Source: Erythrobacter sp. AP23 | Lineage (GTDB): Bacteria; Pseudomonadota; Alphaproteobacteria; Sphingomonadales; Sphingomonadaceae | Assembly: GCF_001542855.1 (NCBI RefSeq) | Contig: NZ_LNBY01000001.1 | Location: 682,001-746,000, forward strand | DNA: 64,000 bases | Direction of reading: 5' to 3' | Shown here: one piece after another, positions 15,125 through 24,473 of the stretch | Position numbering within the stretch: position 1 is the first letter of the stretch | Layout of the letters: each line of letters starts with the position of its first letter | The notes under the pieces: generated by a model | Told to the model about the DNA's origin: nothing | The model's database searches: none | Seen by the model: the letters and a program-made list of their open reading frames with translations, nothing else | Program-made: the position numbers and the translations under genes

Positions 15125-17899
15125 TCAGCGCGGTACCAGGCCATAGCCCTTGTACTGGCGATCGATATCCGGGCTGATGCGGCGTGCTTTGACCAGGTCT
15201 TCGCGACCGCCCTTGTCCCCCGTTTCGAGACGGATCAGACCACGCAGGAAAAGGCTCGCCGCCTGTCCCGGTTCCTGGGCCAGTGCAGCGTCGAGATCCG
15301 CCATGGCGCGGTCCTTTCGGCCGAGACGATAGTAGGCGAGCGCGCGGCTATCGAGCACGCCGGGCGAATTGCCCGACACCGCAACCGCGCGGTCGCAGAC
15401 CTCCTCGGCAAGCTCCACCTCGTAGTTCCAGATGCCTGCGGTCCAGCATTGCGAATTGAGCAGGGCTGCCTCGTCCGGGCGCTCGTCGAGCGCGACCTGC
15501 AATCGGTCCCATGCTTCCGCGGCGCGATCGGCATGGCCGGCGATTTCCGACCAGACGATCTCGGCATCGACACCCTCGTCGCCCGAGAGGCCCAGCCGGT
15601 CGATGAGGTCGAGCGCTTCATCGGCCCGGCCCGCGCGGGAAAGCTGTATGGCGAGGTTGGAAGCGTAGGAGATATCGCCCTGAAGGTCGAACGCGGTCTG
15701 CGCATCGGCCAGCGCGGCATCGTATTCCCCCAGCGCATTATAGGCTTCGCCACGCAAGAGATACATTTCCGGGGTCGCTTCGAGTTCGATCGCGCGATCG
15801 TAATCGGCGATCGCAGCCTCGTAATCGCGCGCCAGGCTCAACAGGCTGGCGCGGAAATTATGGAATGCCGCCATATCGTCCTGCAGGTCGATCAGCGTCG
15901 ATGCTGCATCGATATGCGGTTGGAGCCGCCGGGCGATAGCCCGATCGTCGAGTTCCCACAGCCGCTGCGGGTTTTCCAATCTCAGTTCGGGGTCGCCGCT
16001 TGCTATTCGGCGCATGGCGCGGCGCGCATCGCCCAGTTCTGCTGCCGGAATCTCGGCTGGGATATAGGAAGTGGAATCGGCGATCTCGAAGATGCCGTCT
16101 CCCAACCTCGTGCTGCGTTTGAAGCGAACCCCGGCCGCAGTCTCGTCGAGCTCGGCGATGCCGGTCATCTGGATGCTGCCCGCAGCTTCGGGCAGGCGGT
16201 AGGTCCAGTGTTCCCGCATCGTCAGCGGACCGCCGGTGCGATAGGGTATGTCGCGCCAGGCGGAGCGCGCGCGGTCGGGTTTGAAGCTCCAGTTGACGGT
16301 CGCCCCCGGAATCGCATGACTGGCCACTCCGCGATCGAACCCGAACTGGTCGAAGGTCATTCCCTCGGCTTCCAGGCGTGCGATCCCGGCCTCATCGTCG
16401 TAGGTGATGCGCGCGTCGTAAACGAGCCCGCCGATCACGTCTTCGAGATATTTTGTCGCGACCCCGACCAGCGTCATACGATCGTCGCGCGCGGCCTGCG
16501 CGCGAAGGCGCGCGCCCATGATGCCGCGAAGCTCGACATCAGCCGCATAGAGCACCGGCATATCGACACCGGCCGACATGTCGTAGGTGACCTTCAGCAC
16601 CCTGTCCGGCACGCTCGGCCAGCGCTGTTCGACGGGTATCAATCCGGCGCCCTCGCTGCGAAGCGGCAGCGCCCATGTGAAGTCGGGCACTTCCCCAATG
16701 GTTTCAAGGCGCGTGCCTGCGCTGGTGCCATCCAGCCAATAGTCCTTGCCGTCGATAGTCGCGCGCACGATCATATGGTCGAAAGCCCCCGGGATCGGCT
16801 GCGAAATCGCCACCGCATCGCCGTTCCGGCTGTCGACCAGCACGGCCTCCGCCTCGATCTCCATGGCGCGGAGCATCGCCAGCAGCAGCAGGCTCTTGGC
16901 CTTGCAGTCGCCGTAGCGCTTGGCCCAGGTCTCGGCCGGAGACTGAGGCAGATAGTTGCCCCCGGCCATCCCGTTCAGCAGGTAGCTCACCTCGTCCTGA
17001 ACCAGCCGCAATGCCAGGGCCGCACGTTCGAGCGGCTGCGTGGTCGCCTGCTCGATCCGTTCGATCTCCTGAGCGATCGAACCGCCCGGTGCGATGGTGC
17101 CTTCGGTCGCGAAATATCCGCCCATCGTGCTCGAGACATCCGCCCAGTCGGCGAAACTGCCGACCTGAATGTGCGGCGAGACCTTGAAACGGCCCGGAGC
17201 ATCTTCTGGCATCGCTGCAGGCTGGGTTACGGGCAGGTTGAAGTCCAATATCGTAAAGCCGTTTTCGCTCCAGCTTTCGGGATCCGCGACATCGCCCAAC
17301 GTCGCCCAGCGTATCGGCGCGGATTCCGGCCAGGAGAGCCGCAGGCGACCCAATCCGATCTTGGTCGGTTCGGCGAGGATCGTCTCGATCGCCTGCATCT
17401 CGCCCGCCAGCGCCTGGTCGCGCAGGCTGGTCGAAGAGGTTACGCGCAACACATCGCCGATCTTCAACCCCGGAATCGCGAAAGCCGCGGTAAGCGCGCC
17501 GTCGACCGATCGTTTTTCCAGTTCACGCTCTCGGCGCAGGATTTCGGGACGCAGTCCGTCCGCGACGAGATCGATGATCTCGCCATCGCGCAGGATCTGG
17601 AGGCGGTGGATCGACAGGTCGCCCTTGTCCGGCAACCAGGCCAGCTGGATGGTGCCCATCTGCTGCAGCGCCTGGGTCGTATCGAGGCGATAGGCGATAT
17701 CGGTGTAGCGGGTGACCGTCCCGTCTTCGAGCCGTACCTGGCGGTCGTAAAGCGGCACGTCTTCGCGCGATTCAGCTATGCCGCCGTCATAGAGCGGCTC
17801 GACCCAGGCCGGCGGCTCGACGAAGCGGACCTCTTCCCCTGCGATGGCAGGCGCAGCGAGAACGAACATCGGTGCGATGACAAGCGAACGGTACAACAA
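15125..17899 (-). CDS. Exported DUF3857/transglutaminase-like protein with TPR repeats
   Basis: A 924-residue exported protein. A signal peptide (LVIAPMFVLAAPAIAGEE) is followed by a DUF3857 domain (about residues 50-230), a transglutaminase-like core and a C-terminal run of TPR repeats (about 700-900). The core carries a plausible Cys332-His375-Asp390 triad in GDCKAKS, FDHMIV and YWLDGTS. The substrate is unknown for this family. The start is a TTG with a GGGGGAG purine run upstream. It faces radC tail to tail. Confidence 0.88.
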   Translation of the reverse strand: MLYRSLVIAPMFVLAAPAIAGEEVRFVEPPAWVEPLYDGGIAESREDVPLYDRQVRLEDGTVTRYTDIAYRLDTTQALQQMGTIQLAWLPDKGDLSIHRLQILRDGEIIDLVADGLRPEILRRERELEKRSVDGALTAAFAIPGLKIGDVLRVTSSTSLRDQALAGEMQAIETILAEPTKIGLGRLRLSWPESAPIRWATLGDVADPESWSENGFTILDFNLPVTQPAAMPEDAPGRFKVSPHIQVGSFADWADVSSTMGGYFATEGTIAPGGSIAQEIERIEQATTQPLERAALALRLVQDEVSYLLNGMAGGNYLPQSPAETWAKRYGDCKAKSLLLLAMLRAMEIEAEAVLVDSRNGDAVAISQPIPGAFDHMIVRATIDGKDYWLDGTSAGTRLETIGEVPDFTWALPLRSEGAGLIPVEQRWPSVPDRVLKVTYDMSAGVDMPVLYAADVELRGIMGARLRAQAARDDRMTLVGVATKYLEDVIGGLVYDARITYDDEAGIARLEAEGMTFDQFGFDRGVASHAIPGATVNWSFKPDRARSAWRDIPYRTGGPLTMREHWTYRLPEAAGSIQMTGIAELDETAAGVRFKRSTRLGDGIFEIADSTSYIPAEIPAAELGDARRAMRRIASGDPELRLENPQRLWELDDRAIARRLQPHIDAASTLIDLQDDMAAFHNFRASLLSLARDYEAAIADYDRAIELEATPEMYLLRGEAYNALGEYDAALADAQTAFDLQGDISYASNLAIQLSRAGRADEALDLIDRLGLSGDEGVDAEIVWSEIAGHADRAAEAWDRLQVALDERPDEAALLNSQCWTAGIWNYEVELAEEVCDRAVAVSGNSPGVLDSRALAYYRLGRKDRAMADLDAALAQEPGQAASLFLRGLIRLETGDKGGREDLVKARRISPDIDRQYKGYGLVPR

Positions 17900-18107
17900 G
17901 TTTTTGGAACTCCCCCTTTTTTCGCCAAGCCTATGGTATTTGCGGCTTCCTCACAAGAATTCGTCGCAAAGGTGAACCGTTTCATCGTCCTAAGTGGCGC
18001 GCACAACACAGCTTCGGATGCAATGCGCGAACCTTGCTATTCCGGGCCGCTCCGCCTAGCCGCCGCGCATCCCGCGAATCCCGCCAGAGCGCACCTGGAG
18101 TTCACAC

Positions 18108-19418
18108 ATGGTCCCCCGTTACGCCCGCCCCGAAATGACTGCCCTCTGGGAAGCCGAAGCGAAATACCGCATCTGGTTCGAGATCGAGGCGCATGCCACC
18201 GAAAAGCTCGGCGAACTGGGAGTCGTGCCCGAAAGTGCGGCCAGGGCGCTGTGGGACTGGTGGGCGACCGATCCCGAGATCGACGTCGAGGCGATCGATG
18301 CGATCGAGGCGGTCACCAAGCACGACGTGATCGCTTTCCTCACCTGGGTGGCAGAAAACGTGGGCGACGAAGCACGCTTCATGCACCAGGGTATGACGTC
18401 GAGCGACGTGCTCGACACCACGCTGGCAGTGCAACTGGCGCGCTCGGCCGATATCCTGCTCGCCGATCTCGACGACCTGCTGTCGGCCATCAAGCGCCGC
18501 GCGGAAGAGCATAAATACACCCCGACCATCGGCCGCAGCCATGGCATCCACGCCGAACCGGTGACCTTCGGCCTCAAGCTCGCGCAGGCCTATGCCGAGT
18601 TCGATCGCTGCAAGACCCGCCTCATCGCCGCGCGCGAGGAAATCGCGACCTGTGCGATCAGCGGCGCGGTGGGCACCTTCGCCAATATCGATCCCGCAGT
18701 GGAACAGCATGTCGCCGACAAGCTCGGCCTGTCGGTCGAGCCCGTCTCCACCCAGGTCATCCCGCGCGACCGCCATGCCATGTTCTTTTCCACGCTCGCA
18801 GTGATCGCCGGATCGATCGAGCGACTGGCGGTCGAAGTGCGACATCTCCAGCGCACCGAAGTGCTCGAGGCGGAAGAATACTTCTCGCCCGGCCAGAAGG
18901 GGTCGAGCGCAATGCCGCACAAGCGCAACCCGATCCTGACCGAGAACCTCACCGGCCAGGCGCGCATGATCCGCGCCTATGCCCTGCCCGCATTGGAAAA
19001 CGTGGCGCTTTGGCACGAGCGCGATATTTCGCATTCCTCGGTCGAGCGTTTCATCGGACCGGATGCGTGCATCACGCTCGACTTCGCGCTCGCCCGCCTC
19101 ACCGGCGTGGTCGACAAGCTGCTGATCTATCCCGACCGCATGCAGGCCAACATGGACCGCATGGGCGGCCTGATCCATTCGCAGCGCGTGTTGCTGGCAT
19201 TGACCCAGAACGGAGTAAGCCGCGAGGACGCTTATCGCCTGGTCCAGCGCAATGCGATGAAAGTGTGGGAGTCCGACGGACAACTGAAGCTGCTCGACCT
19301 GCTCAAGCAGGACGAAGAAGTCACCTCGGCCCTATCCGAAGCGCAACTCGAAGAGAAATTCGACCTCGAGTACCACTTCAAGCATGTCGACACCATCTTC
19401 GCGAGGGTCTTCGGCTAG
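18108..19418 (+). CDS. purB: Adenylosuccinate lyase
   Basis: Cleaves fumarate from SAICAR and from adenylosuccinate in purine synthesis. The fumarase/aspartase-superfamily signature GSSAMPHKRNP starts at residue 265, and HQGMTSSDVLDT and RSHGIHAEP give the other two active-site regions. The 436 residues are the usual length of this class. CTGGAG stands before the ATG. Confidence 0.98.
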   Translation: MVPRYARPEMTALWEAEAKYRIWFEIEAHATEKLGELGVVPESAARALWDWWATDPEIDVEAIDAIEAVTKHDVIAFLTWVAENVGDEARFMHQGMTSSDVLDTTLAVQLARSADILLADLDDLLSAIKRRAEEHKYTPTIGRSHGIHAEPVTFGLKLAQAYAEFDRCKTRLIAAREEIATCAISGAVGTFANIDPAVEQHVADKLGLSVEPVSTQVIPRDRHAMFFSTLAVIAGSIERLAVEVRHLQRTEVLEAEEYFSPGQKGSSAMPHKRNPILTENLTGQARMIRAYALPALENVALWHERDISHSSVERFIGPDACITLDFALARLTGVVDKLLIYPDRMQANMDRMGGLIHSQRVLLALTQNGVSREDAYRLVQRNAMKVWESDGQLKLLDLLKQDEEVTSALSEAQLEEKFDLEYHFKHVDTIFARVFG

Positions 19419-19477
19419 ACGCGCAGGTCACCGCAGCCTAGCATCCGGTCACGATACACAAGAGGGGACATCGCTCC

Positions 19478-19831
19478 ATGCAGATCGTGCGTACCATCGT
19501 CTGGGCCCTGTTGCTCTTCTCGCTGCTGGCTTTCAGCTTTTTCAACTGGAAGCCGGTCGAAGTGCAGATCTGGTCTAACCTCGTGCTGGAGACGAAGCTG
19601 CCAGCTCTGGTAATCGTCGCTTTCCTGCTTGGCCTGGTTCCGATGTGGTTGCTCCACCGGGCGAGCAAGTGGCGGGCGGCGCGGCGCATCAGTGCTCTCG
19701 AGGCGGCGACGAACCGACTGGCGACGCCGGCGCCGGCATCCGCACCGACGACAGCCACCGACAACCCGGCCGAAGAGAGTGCTCCCGAGCCGGACAATCC
19801 GGTCGAACCCGAACCGTCGAAACCGGCATGA
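19478..19831 (+). CDS. lapA: LapA-domain inner-membrane protein
   Basis: A 117-residue protein with two membrane segments (TIVWALLLFSLLAFSFFNW and LPALVIVAFLLGLVPMWLL), the HRASKWRAARRISALE helix that follows in LapA proteins, and a Pro/Glu/Ala-rich tail. LapA/YciS proteins take part in controlling lipopolysaccharide assembly in enterobacteria; whether this one does is not known. It overlaps the start of pyrF by four bases, so the two are probably co-translated. Confidence 0.85.
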   Translation: MQIVRTIVWALLLFSLLAFSFFNWKPVEVQIWSNLVLETKLPALVIVAFLLGLVPMWLLHRASKWRAARRISALEAATNRLATPAPASAPTTATDNPAEESAPEPDNPVEPEPSKPA

Positions 19832-20502
19832 CCAATCCGATCTACCTCGCTCTCGACGTTCCACGCCTCGACGACGGCGTGGCTCTCGCGAAGAAGGTCA
19901 AGGGGCATGTCGGCGGGATCAAGCTGGGGCTGGAGTTCTTCTGCGCGCATGGCGCACACGGCGTGCATATGATTGGCCAGCTCGGCCTGCCGATCTTCCT
20001 CGACCTCAAGCTCTACGACATTCCCAACACGGTCGCTGGTGCGATGCACGCGATACATGGTCTCGAACCCGAAATCGTCACGATCCATGCGAGCGGGGGC
20101 CGGGCGATGATGGAGGATGCGAAGGCCGCTGCGGGAGAAAACACCAAGGTCGTCGGTGTCACCATGTTGACCAGTATGGATCAGCGCGACTTGGAACGTA
20201 CCGGAATAGAAGGCGATGCGCACGATCACGTCATGCGCCTGGCGGACCTGGCACAGGAAAGCGGGCTCGACGGGATCGTTTGTTCGGGACAGGAAGTGAA
20301 ATCGGTCCACGACCGGTGGAAGGATGGTTTCTTCGTCGTCCCCGGCCTGCGTCCCGCAGGCAACGCGGTCGGCGACCAGAAGCGCGTGGTCACTCCCCGA
20401 CAGGCGCGCGACCATGGCGCCAGCGTGCTGGTCATCGGCCGCCCGATCAGTCGCGCGGCGGACCCCGCCCAGGCCGCGCGCGAGATCGAGGCGACGCTCT
20501 AG
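19828..20502 (+). CDS. pyrF: Orotidine 5'-phosphate decarboxylase
   Basis: Converts OMP to UMP, the last step of de novo pyrimidine synthesis. The catalytic stretch FLDLKLYDIPNTV at residues 58-70 contains the Asp-Lys-x-x-Asp set, and the phosphate loop is near VIGRPISRAADP. The 224 residues fit the short bacterial type. The ATG overlaps the lapA stop (ATGA). Confidence 0.97.
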   Translation: MTNPIYLALDVPRLDDGVALAKKVKGHVGGIKLGLEFFCAHGAHGVHMIGQLGLPIFLDLKLYDIPNTVAGAMHAIHGLEPEIVTIHASGGRAMMEDAKAAAGENTKVVGVTMLTSMDQRDLERTGIEGDAHDHVMRLADLAQESGLDGIVCSGQEVKSVHDRWKDGFFVVPGLRPAGNAVGDQKRVVTPRQARDHGASVLVIGRPISRAADPAQAAREIEATL

Positions 20503-20512
20503 CTCCTGCCTC

Positions 20513-21154
20513 ATGTCCGTCGCGATCAAAATCTGCGGAATTTCGACCCCCGACGCGCTCGACGCGGCCATCGCCGCGCGGGCCGATTTCGTCGGCTTCG
20601 TTTTCTTCCCACCCTCGCCCCGCCATGTCGATGCCCATGCAGCGGCGGCGCTGGCGGCGCGGTCGGGATCGACGATCGGGCGGGTCGGCCTTTTCGTGGA
20701 TGCGGACGATGGCCAAATCGCCGAAGGTGTGAACGCGGCACGCCTCGATGCAATCCAGTTGCATGGTGGAGAATCGCCGCAGCGCGTAGCCCAGGTGAAG
20801 CAGCGCTTCGGCGTCCCGGTATGGAAAGCGCTGCCCGTCGCTACCGCGGACGATGTCGCGGCGGCGCAGGACTTCCGCGGTGCAGCCGATCTCATCCTCT
20901 TCGATGCCAAGACACCCAAGGATGCAGCGCTGCCCGGCGGCATGGGGCTGCGGTTCGACTGGTCGCTGGTTTCGCGTTACCGCGGCAAGGCCGGTTGGGG
21001 CCTGGCGGGAGGATTGAGCCCTTCGAATGTGGCCCAGGCGATTGCGGAAACCGGCACGCCGCTGGTCGACACGTCCAGCGGCGTCGAGAGCGCGCCGGGA
21101 GTCAAGAATGCGGAAAGAATTGCCGCATTCTGCAACGCGGTGCGCGCCGACTGA
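20513..21154 (+). CDS. trpF: Phosphoribosylanthranilate isomerase
   Basis: Third step of tryptophan synthesis. The (beta/alpha)8 barrel starts with VAIKICGIST, with the catalytic Cys at residue 8, and the general acid Asp lies in LILFDAK. The end contains GWGLAGGLSPSNV and VDTSSGVESAPGVK, the phosphate-binding signature. The ATG is chosen over upstream in-frame codons because the barrel begins there and because it lies 10 bases after pyrF. Confidence 0.97.
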   Translation: MSVAIKICGISTPDALDAAIAARADFVGFVFFPPSPRHVDAHAAAALAARSGSTIGRVGLFVDADDGQIAEGVNAARLDAIQLHGGESPQRVAQVKQRFGVPVWKALPVATADDVAAAQDFRGAADLILFDAKTPKDAALPGGMGLRFDWSLVSRYRGKAGWGLAGGLSPSNVAQAIAETGTPLVDTSSGVESAPGVKNAERIAAFCNAVRAD

Positions 21155-21241
21155 CCGGTTCGCGACAAGCAAGACACGATACTACAATCGCAACCTATCT
21201 TGTCTCGACTTCATGCGGACAGGGCGGCATTGGATGTCGCG

Positions 21242-22459
21242 ATGACCGATTCCACTCCCAACTCCTTCCGCAACCAGCCCGACGAGCGCGGCCATTTTGG
21301 CGATTATGGCGGGCGCTATGTCGCCGAGACGCTGATGCCGCTGGTGCTCGACCTCGAGCGTGAGTATCGCGCGGCGCAGGCCGATCCCGAATTCCAGCGC
21401 GAATTCGACGACCTGCTCGAGCACTACGTCGGTCGCCCCTCCCCGCTCTATTTCGCCGAGCGGCTGACCGAAGCGCTCGGCGGGGCGCAGGTGTGGTTCA
21501 AGCGAGACGAGCTCAATCACACGGGCGCGCACAAGATCAACAATTGCATCGGCCAGATCCTGCTGGCGATCCGCATGGGCAAGACGCGGATCATCGCGGA
21601 GACCGGCGCGGGCCAGCACGGCGTCGCCACGGCCACGGTTTGCGCGCGCTTCGGCCTGCCCTGCGTGATCTACATGGGCGCGGAGGACGTGAAGCGGCAA
21701 TCGCCCAACGTCTTCCGCATGAAGCTGCTGGGTGCGGAGATCGTGCCGGTCACGAGCGGGCGCGGCACGCTCAAGGACGCGATGAACGAAGGGCTGCGCG
21801 ACTGGGTAGCAAACGTCCACGACACCTTCTACATCATCGGTACCGCCGCAGGGCCGCATCCCTATCCCGAGCTGGTACGCGATTTCCAAAGCGTTATCGG
21901 CAGGGAGGCACGCCAGCAGATGCTCGATCGCACCGGTCGCCTGCCCGACCTTGCGGTCGCCTGCATCGGTGGCGGCTCCAACGCGCTCGGCCTGTTCCAT
22001 CCGTTCCTCGACGATCCGGAGGTCAAGCTGCTCGGCGTCGAGGCGGCGGGCCATGGTTTCGATGGCGACGAGCACGCCGCGAGCCTGCTCGGCGGTGTCC
22101 CCGGCGTGCTGCACGGCAACAAGACCTATCTGCTGCAGGACGAGGACGGCCAGATCACCGAGGGCCACTCGATCAGCGCCGGGCTCGACTATCCCGGCAT
22201 CGGCCCCGAACACGCCTGGCTGAAGGATATGGAACGCGTCGAATACACCGCCGTCACCGACGAGGAGGCGCTCGAGGCCTTCCAGCTTCTTTGCCGCACC
22301 GAGGGCATCATACCCGCGCTGGAACCCAGCCACGCCATCGCCGCCGTGGCCAAGCGCGCGAAGGATATGCCGAAAGACAGCGTGATCCTCGCCAATTTGT
22401 GCGGACGCGGCGACAAGGACATCTTCACGGTGGCGGAGAAGCTGGGAGTGGAAATCTAA
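21242..22459 (+). CDS. trpB: Tryptophan synthase beta chain
   Basis: Joins indole and serine using PLP. The PLP lysine is Lys98 in [14 protein letters not shown], the phosphate loop is GGGSNALG, and [10 protein letters not shown] marks the N-terminal domain. The 405 residues match the TrpB1 type. The ATG is preferred over an upstream in-frame codon because family members begin a few residues before [11 protein letters not shown]. Confidence 0.98.
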   Translation: MTDSTPNSFRNQPDERGHFGDYGGRYVAETLMPLVLDLEREYRAAQADPEFQREFDDLLEHYVGRPSPLYFAERLTEALGGAQVWFKRDELNHTGAHKINNCIGQILLAIRMGKTRIIAETGAGQHGVATATVCARFGLPCVIYMGAEDVKRQSPNVFRMKLLGAEIVPVTSGRGTLKDAMNEGLRDWVANVHDTFYIIGTAAGPHPYPELVRDFQSVIGREARQQMLDRTGRLPDLAVACIGGGSNALGLFHPFLDDPEVKLLGVEAAGHGFDGDEHAASLLGGVPGVLHGNKTYLLQDEDGQITEGHSISAGLDYPGIGPEHAWLKDMERVEYTAVTDEEALEAFQLLCRTEGIIPALEPSHAIAAVAKRAKDMPKDSVILANLCGRGDKDIFTVAEKLGVEI

Positions 22460-22603
22460 CCCTCTCCCGTCGAGGGGAGAGGGGGATGCGCTGATGCTCT
22501 CTCTGTCCTACACCGCGCAGAATATGCCATCATGCCCGCATGATCCGCTTTTTCCTTCAGCGCACCCCAATTGCAGAACCCCTCTCCATACCAGCCAGCT
22601 TTT

Positions 22604-22639
22604 CTTCGCTTGGACAGTGTAACACCCGGTCCATGTCTC
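22604..22639 (+). promoter_or_regulatory. Conserved element upstream of trpA (copy B)
   Basis: Matches copy A before rpsA at 27 of 30 positions, with the same TGGAC-N13-GTCCA dyad and GTGTAACA core. It sits in the nearly 200-base gap between trpB and trpA and ends about 20 bases before the trpA start. It could be a separate promoter or a shared regulator site for trpA. Confidence 0.5.
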
Positions 22640-22657
22640 AGACTTCTGCCGAGTTAG

Positions 22658-23464
22658 ATGAACGAACCTGACACTATGAACAGCTCGAATCGCCTCTCCA
22701 ACGCCTTCGCCAAGCCCCACCCCGCGCTCGTCTGCTTCCTTACCGCAGGCGATGGCGACACGGCGGCCAATCTGGATGCGCTGGTCGCGGGCGGCGCGGA
22801 TGTGATCGAGCTGGGAATGCCCTTTACCGACCCGATGGCCGATGGTCCCGCGATCCAGCAGGCCAATATCCGTTCGCTCGGCGCCGGAACGACCACCGCC
22901 GATGTGCTGCGCATGGCCACCGAGTTCCGTAAGCGTCATCCCGAGGTGCCTCTCGTGCTGATGGGCTATGCCAATCCGATGATCCGGCGCGGTCCCGAGT
23001 GGTTTGCCGCCGCTGCGAAAGAAGCAGGCGTCGACGGCGTGATCTGCGTCGACATCCCGCCCGAGGAAGACGAGGCACTCGGTCCGGCGCTTCGTGAGGC
23101 GGGGATTGCCCCCATCCGGCTTGCCACCCCGACGACCGACGACAAGCGGCTGCCTGCCGTGGTCGAAGGCAGCGAGGGTTTCCTCTACTACGTCGCCGTC
23201 GCTGGCATCACGGGAATGCAGCAGGCGGCGATAGAATCGATCGAGGCCAACGTCGGCCGGATCAAGAAGGCGACCGACATTCCCGTCGCTGTCGGCTTCG
23301 GCGTACGCACGCCGCAGCAGGCAAGCGAGATAGCGCGCGTGGCCGATGGCGTGGTCGTGGGCTCGGCGCTGGTCGATCTGGTCGCCGAACATGGCGCCGA
23401 CGCCCCGGAAAGGCTGCGTGAGCTGACCGCAGAGCTGGCCGGGGCCATTCGCGCCGCCCGCTAG
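22658..23464 (+). CDS. trpA: Tryptophan synthase alpha chain
   Basis: Cleaves indole-3-glycerol phosphate and passes indole to TrpB. The catalytic Glu and Asp are in [17 protein letters not shown], with the phosphate site near [11 protein letters not shown] and VVVGSALV. The 268 residues are typical. An in-frame ATG six codons later (MNSSNRLS) is also possible. The gap to trpB is large for a coupled pair. Confidence 0.97.
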   Translation: MNEPDTMNSSNRLSNAFAKPHPALVCFLTAGDGDTAANLDALVAGGADVIELGMPFTDPMADGPAIQQANIRSLGAGTTTADVLRMATEFRKRHPEVPLVLMGYANPMIRRGPEWFAAAAKEAGVDGVICVDIPPEEDEALGPALREAGIAPIRLATPTTDDKRLPAVVEGSEGFLYYVAVAGITGMQQAAIESIEANVGRIKKATDIPVAVGFGVRTPQQASEIARVADGVVVGSALVDLVAEHGADAPERLRELTAELAGAIRAAR

Positions 23465-23466
23465 TT

Positions 23467-23557
23467 CGTCGCCCCTGCGCAGGCAGGGGCCTAGATAACC
23501 TCGGTTCTTGGAGACTGACGTTAGCTCATCTGGATCCCTGCCTGCGCAGGGATGACC
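23467..23557. repeat. Inverted pair of intergenic palindromic repeats
   Basis: Two copies of one element in opposite orientation. The first has GCCCCTGCGCAGGCAGGGGC, the second ATCCCTGCCTGCGCAGGGAT with GGATCC and GATGACCGTC flanks. The second is the reverse complement of the copy after rpsA with a few changes. The two together could also form a terminator-like structure after trpA. Confidence 0.65.
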
Positions 23558-23616
23558 GTCTTCCGCCGGTTCGCTGCCTATTTGAGCTTTGTGACAACCC
23601 GACTATAGGCCCACCC

Positions 23617-24465
23617 ATGAACTGGTTCACCCGCGTCCGCAATTCGATCACCTCGCTGTCCAAGCGCAGCACCGACAAGGATTTGTGGGTCAAGTGCCCC
23701 AGCTGCCAGCAGATGGTGTTCGCGCAGGAGTATGAGGACAATTCCTTCGTCTGCCCGCGCTGCGACCACCACGGCCGGATCGGCGCCGACGAGCGCCTGC
23801 GCCAGCTGCTCGACGAGGGCTACGAGGTCCTCCCGATTCCCGATGTGAAGGAAGACCCGCTCAGGTTCCGCGATACGTCGAAATATACCGACCGCCTCAA
23901 GAAGGCGCGCGCCAAGAGCCCGCACAAGGATGCCTTCCTCGTCGGTTCTGGTGCGATCGAGGGCAAGCCCGCGGTCGTCGGCGTACAAGATTTCGGCTTC
24001 ATGGGCGGATCGATGGGCATGGCCGTGGGCACCGCCTTCTGCCAGGGCGCCGAGCGCGCGCTGACCCGGCACTGCCCCTATATCGTCGTCACCGCGGCAG
24101 GCGGCGCGCGCATGCAGGAAGGCATCCTCAGCCTGATGCAGATGCCCAAGGCGACCGTGATGACGCGCCGCCTCAAGGAAGCGAAGCTCCCATACATCGT
24201 CGTGCTGACCGACCCGACGACGGGCGGCGTGACCGCGAGCTACGCCATGCTGGGCGACGTCCATATCGCCGAGCCCGGCGCGCTTATCGGCTTTGCCGGA
24301 CAGCGCGTGATCCAGGACACGATCCGCGAACAGCTGCCCGACGGCTTCCAGCGCGCCGAATACCTGCACAAGCACGGCATGGTCGACATGGTGGTCCACC
24401 GCCACGACCTGAAGGACACGCTGGCAACGTTGCTCGACTACCTGGCGCCGGCCAAGGCCGCCTGA
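23617..24465 (+). CDS. accD: Acetyl-CoA carboxylase carboxyltransferase subunit beta
   Basis: Transfers the carboxyl group from carboxybiotin to acetyl-CoA, with AccA, in fatty acid synthesis. An N-terminal zinc ribbon is formed by Cys27, Cys30, Cys46 and Cys49 (KCPSCQQ and CPRCDH). The crotonase-like core follows, with [11 protein letters not shown] and [10 protein letters not shown] oxyanion segments. The 282 residues match. Adjacent trpA and folC genes are the usual alphaproteobacterial neighbours. Confidence 0.98.
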   Translation: MNWFTRVRNSITSLSKRSTDKDLWVKCPSCQQMVFAQEYEDNSFVCPRCDHHGRIGADERLRQLLDEGYEVLPIPDVKEDPLRFRDTSKYTDRLKKARAKSPHKDAFLVGSGAIEGKPAVVGVQDFGFMGGSMGMAVGTAFCQGAERALTRHCPYIVVTAAGGARMQEGILSLMQMPKATVMTRRLKEAKLPYIVVLTDPTTGGVTASYAMLGDVHIAEPGALIGFAGQRVIQDTIREQLPDGFQRAEYLHKHGMVDMVVHRHDLKDTLATLLDYLAPAKAA

Positions 24466-24473
24466 GCCGCGCC

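Noticed and set aside
15449-18514. Plus-strand open frame of over 1,000 codons opposite the DUF3857 gene
   Set aside because: The minus-strand protein has a signal peptide, catalytic triad and TPR repeats; the plus-strand frame has none.
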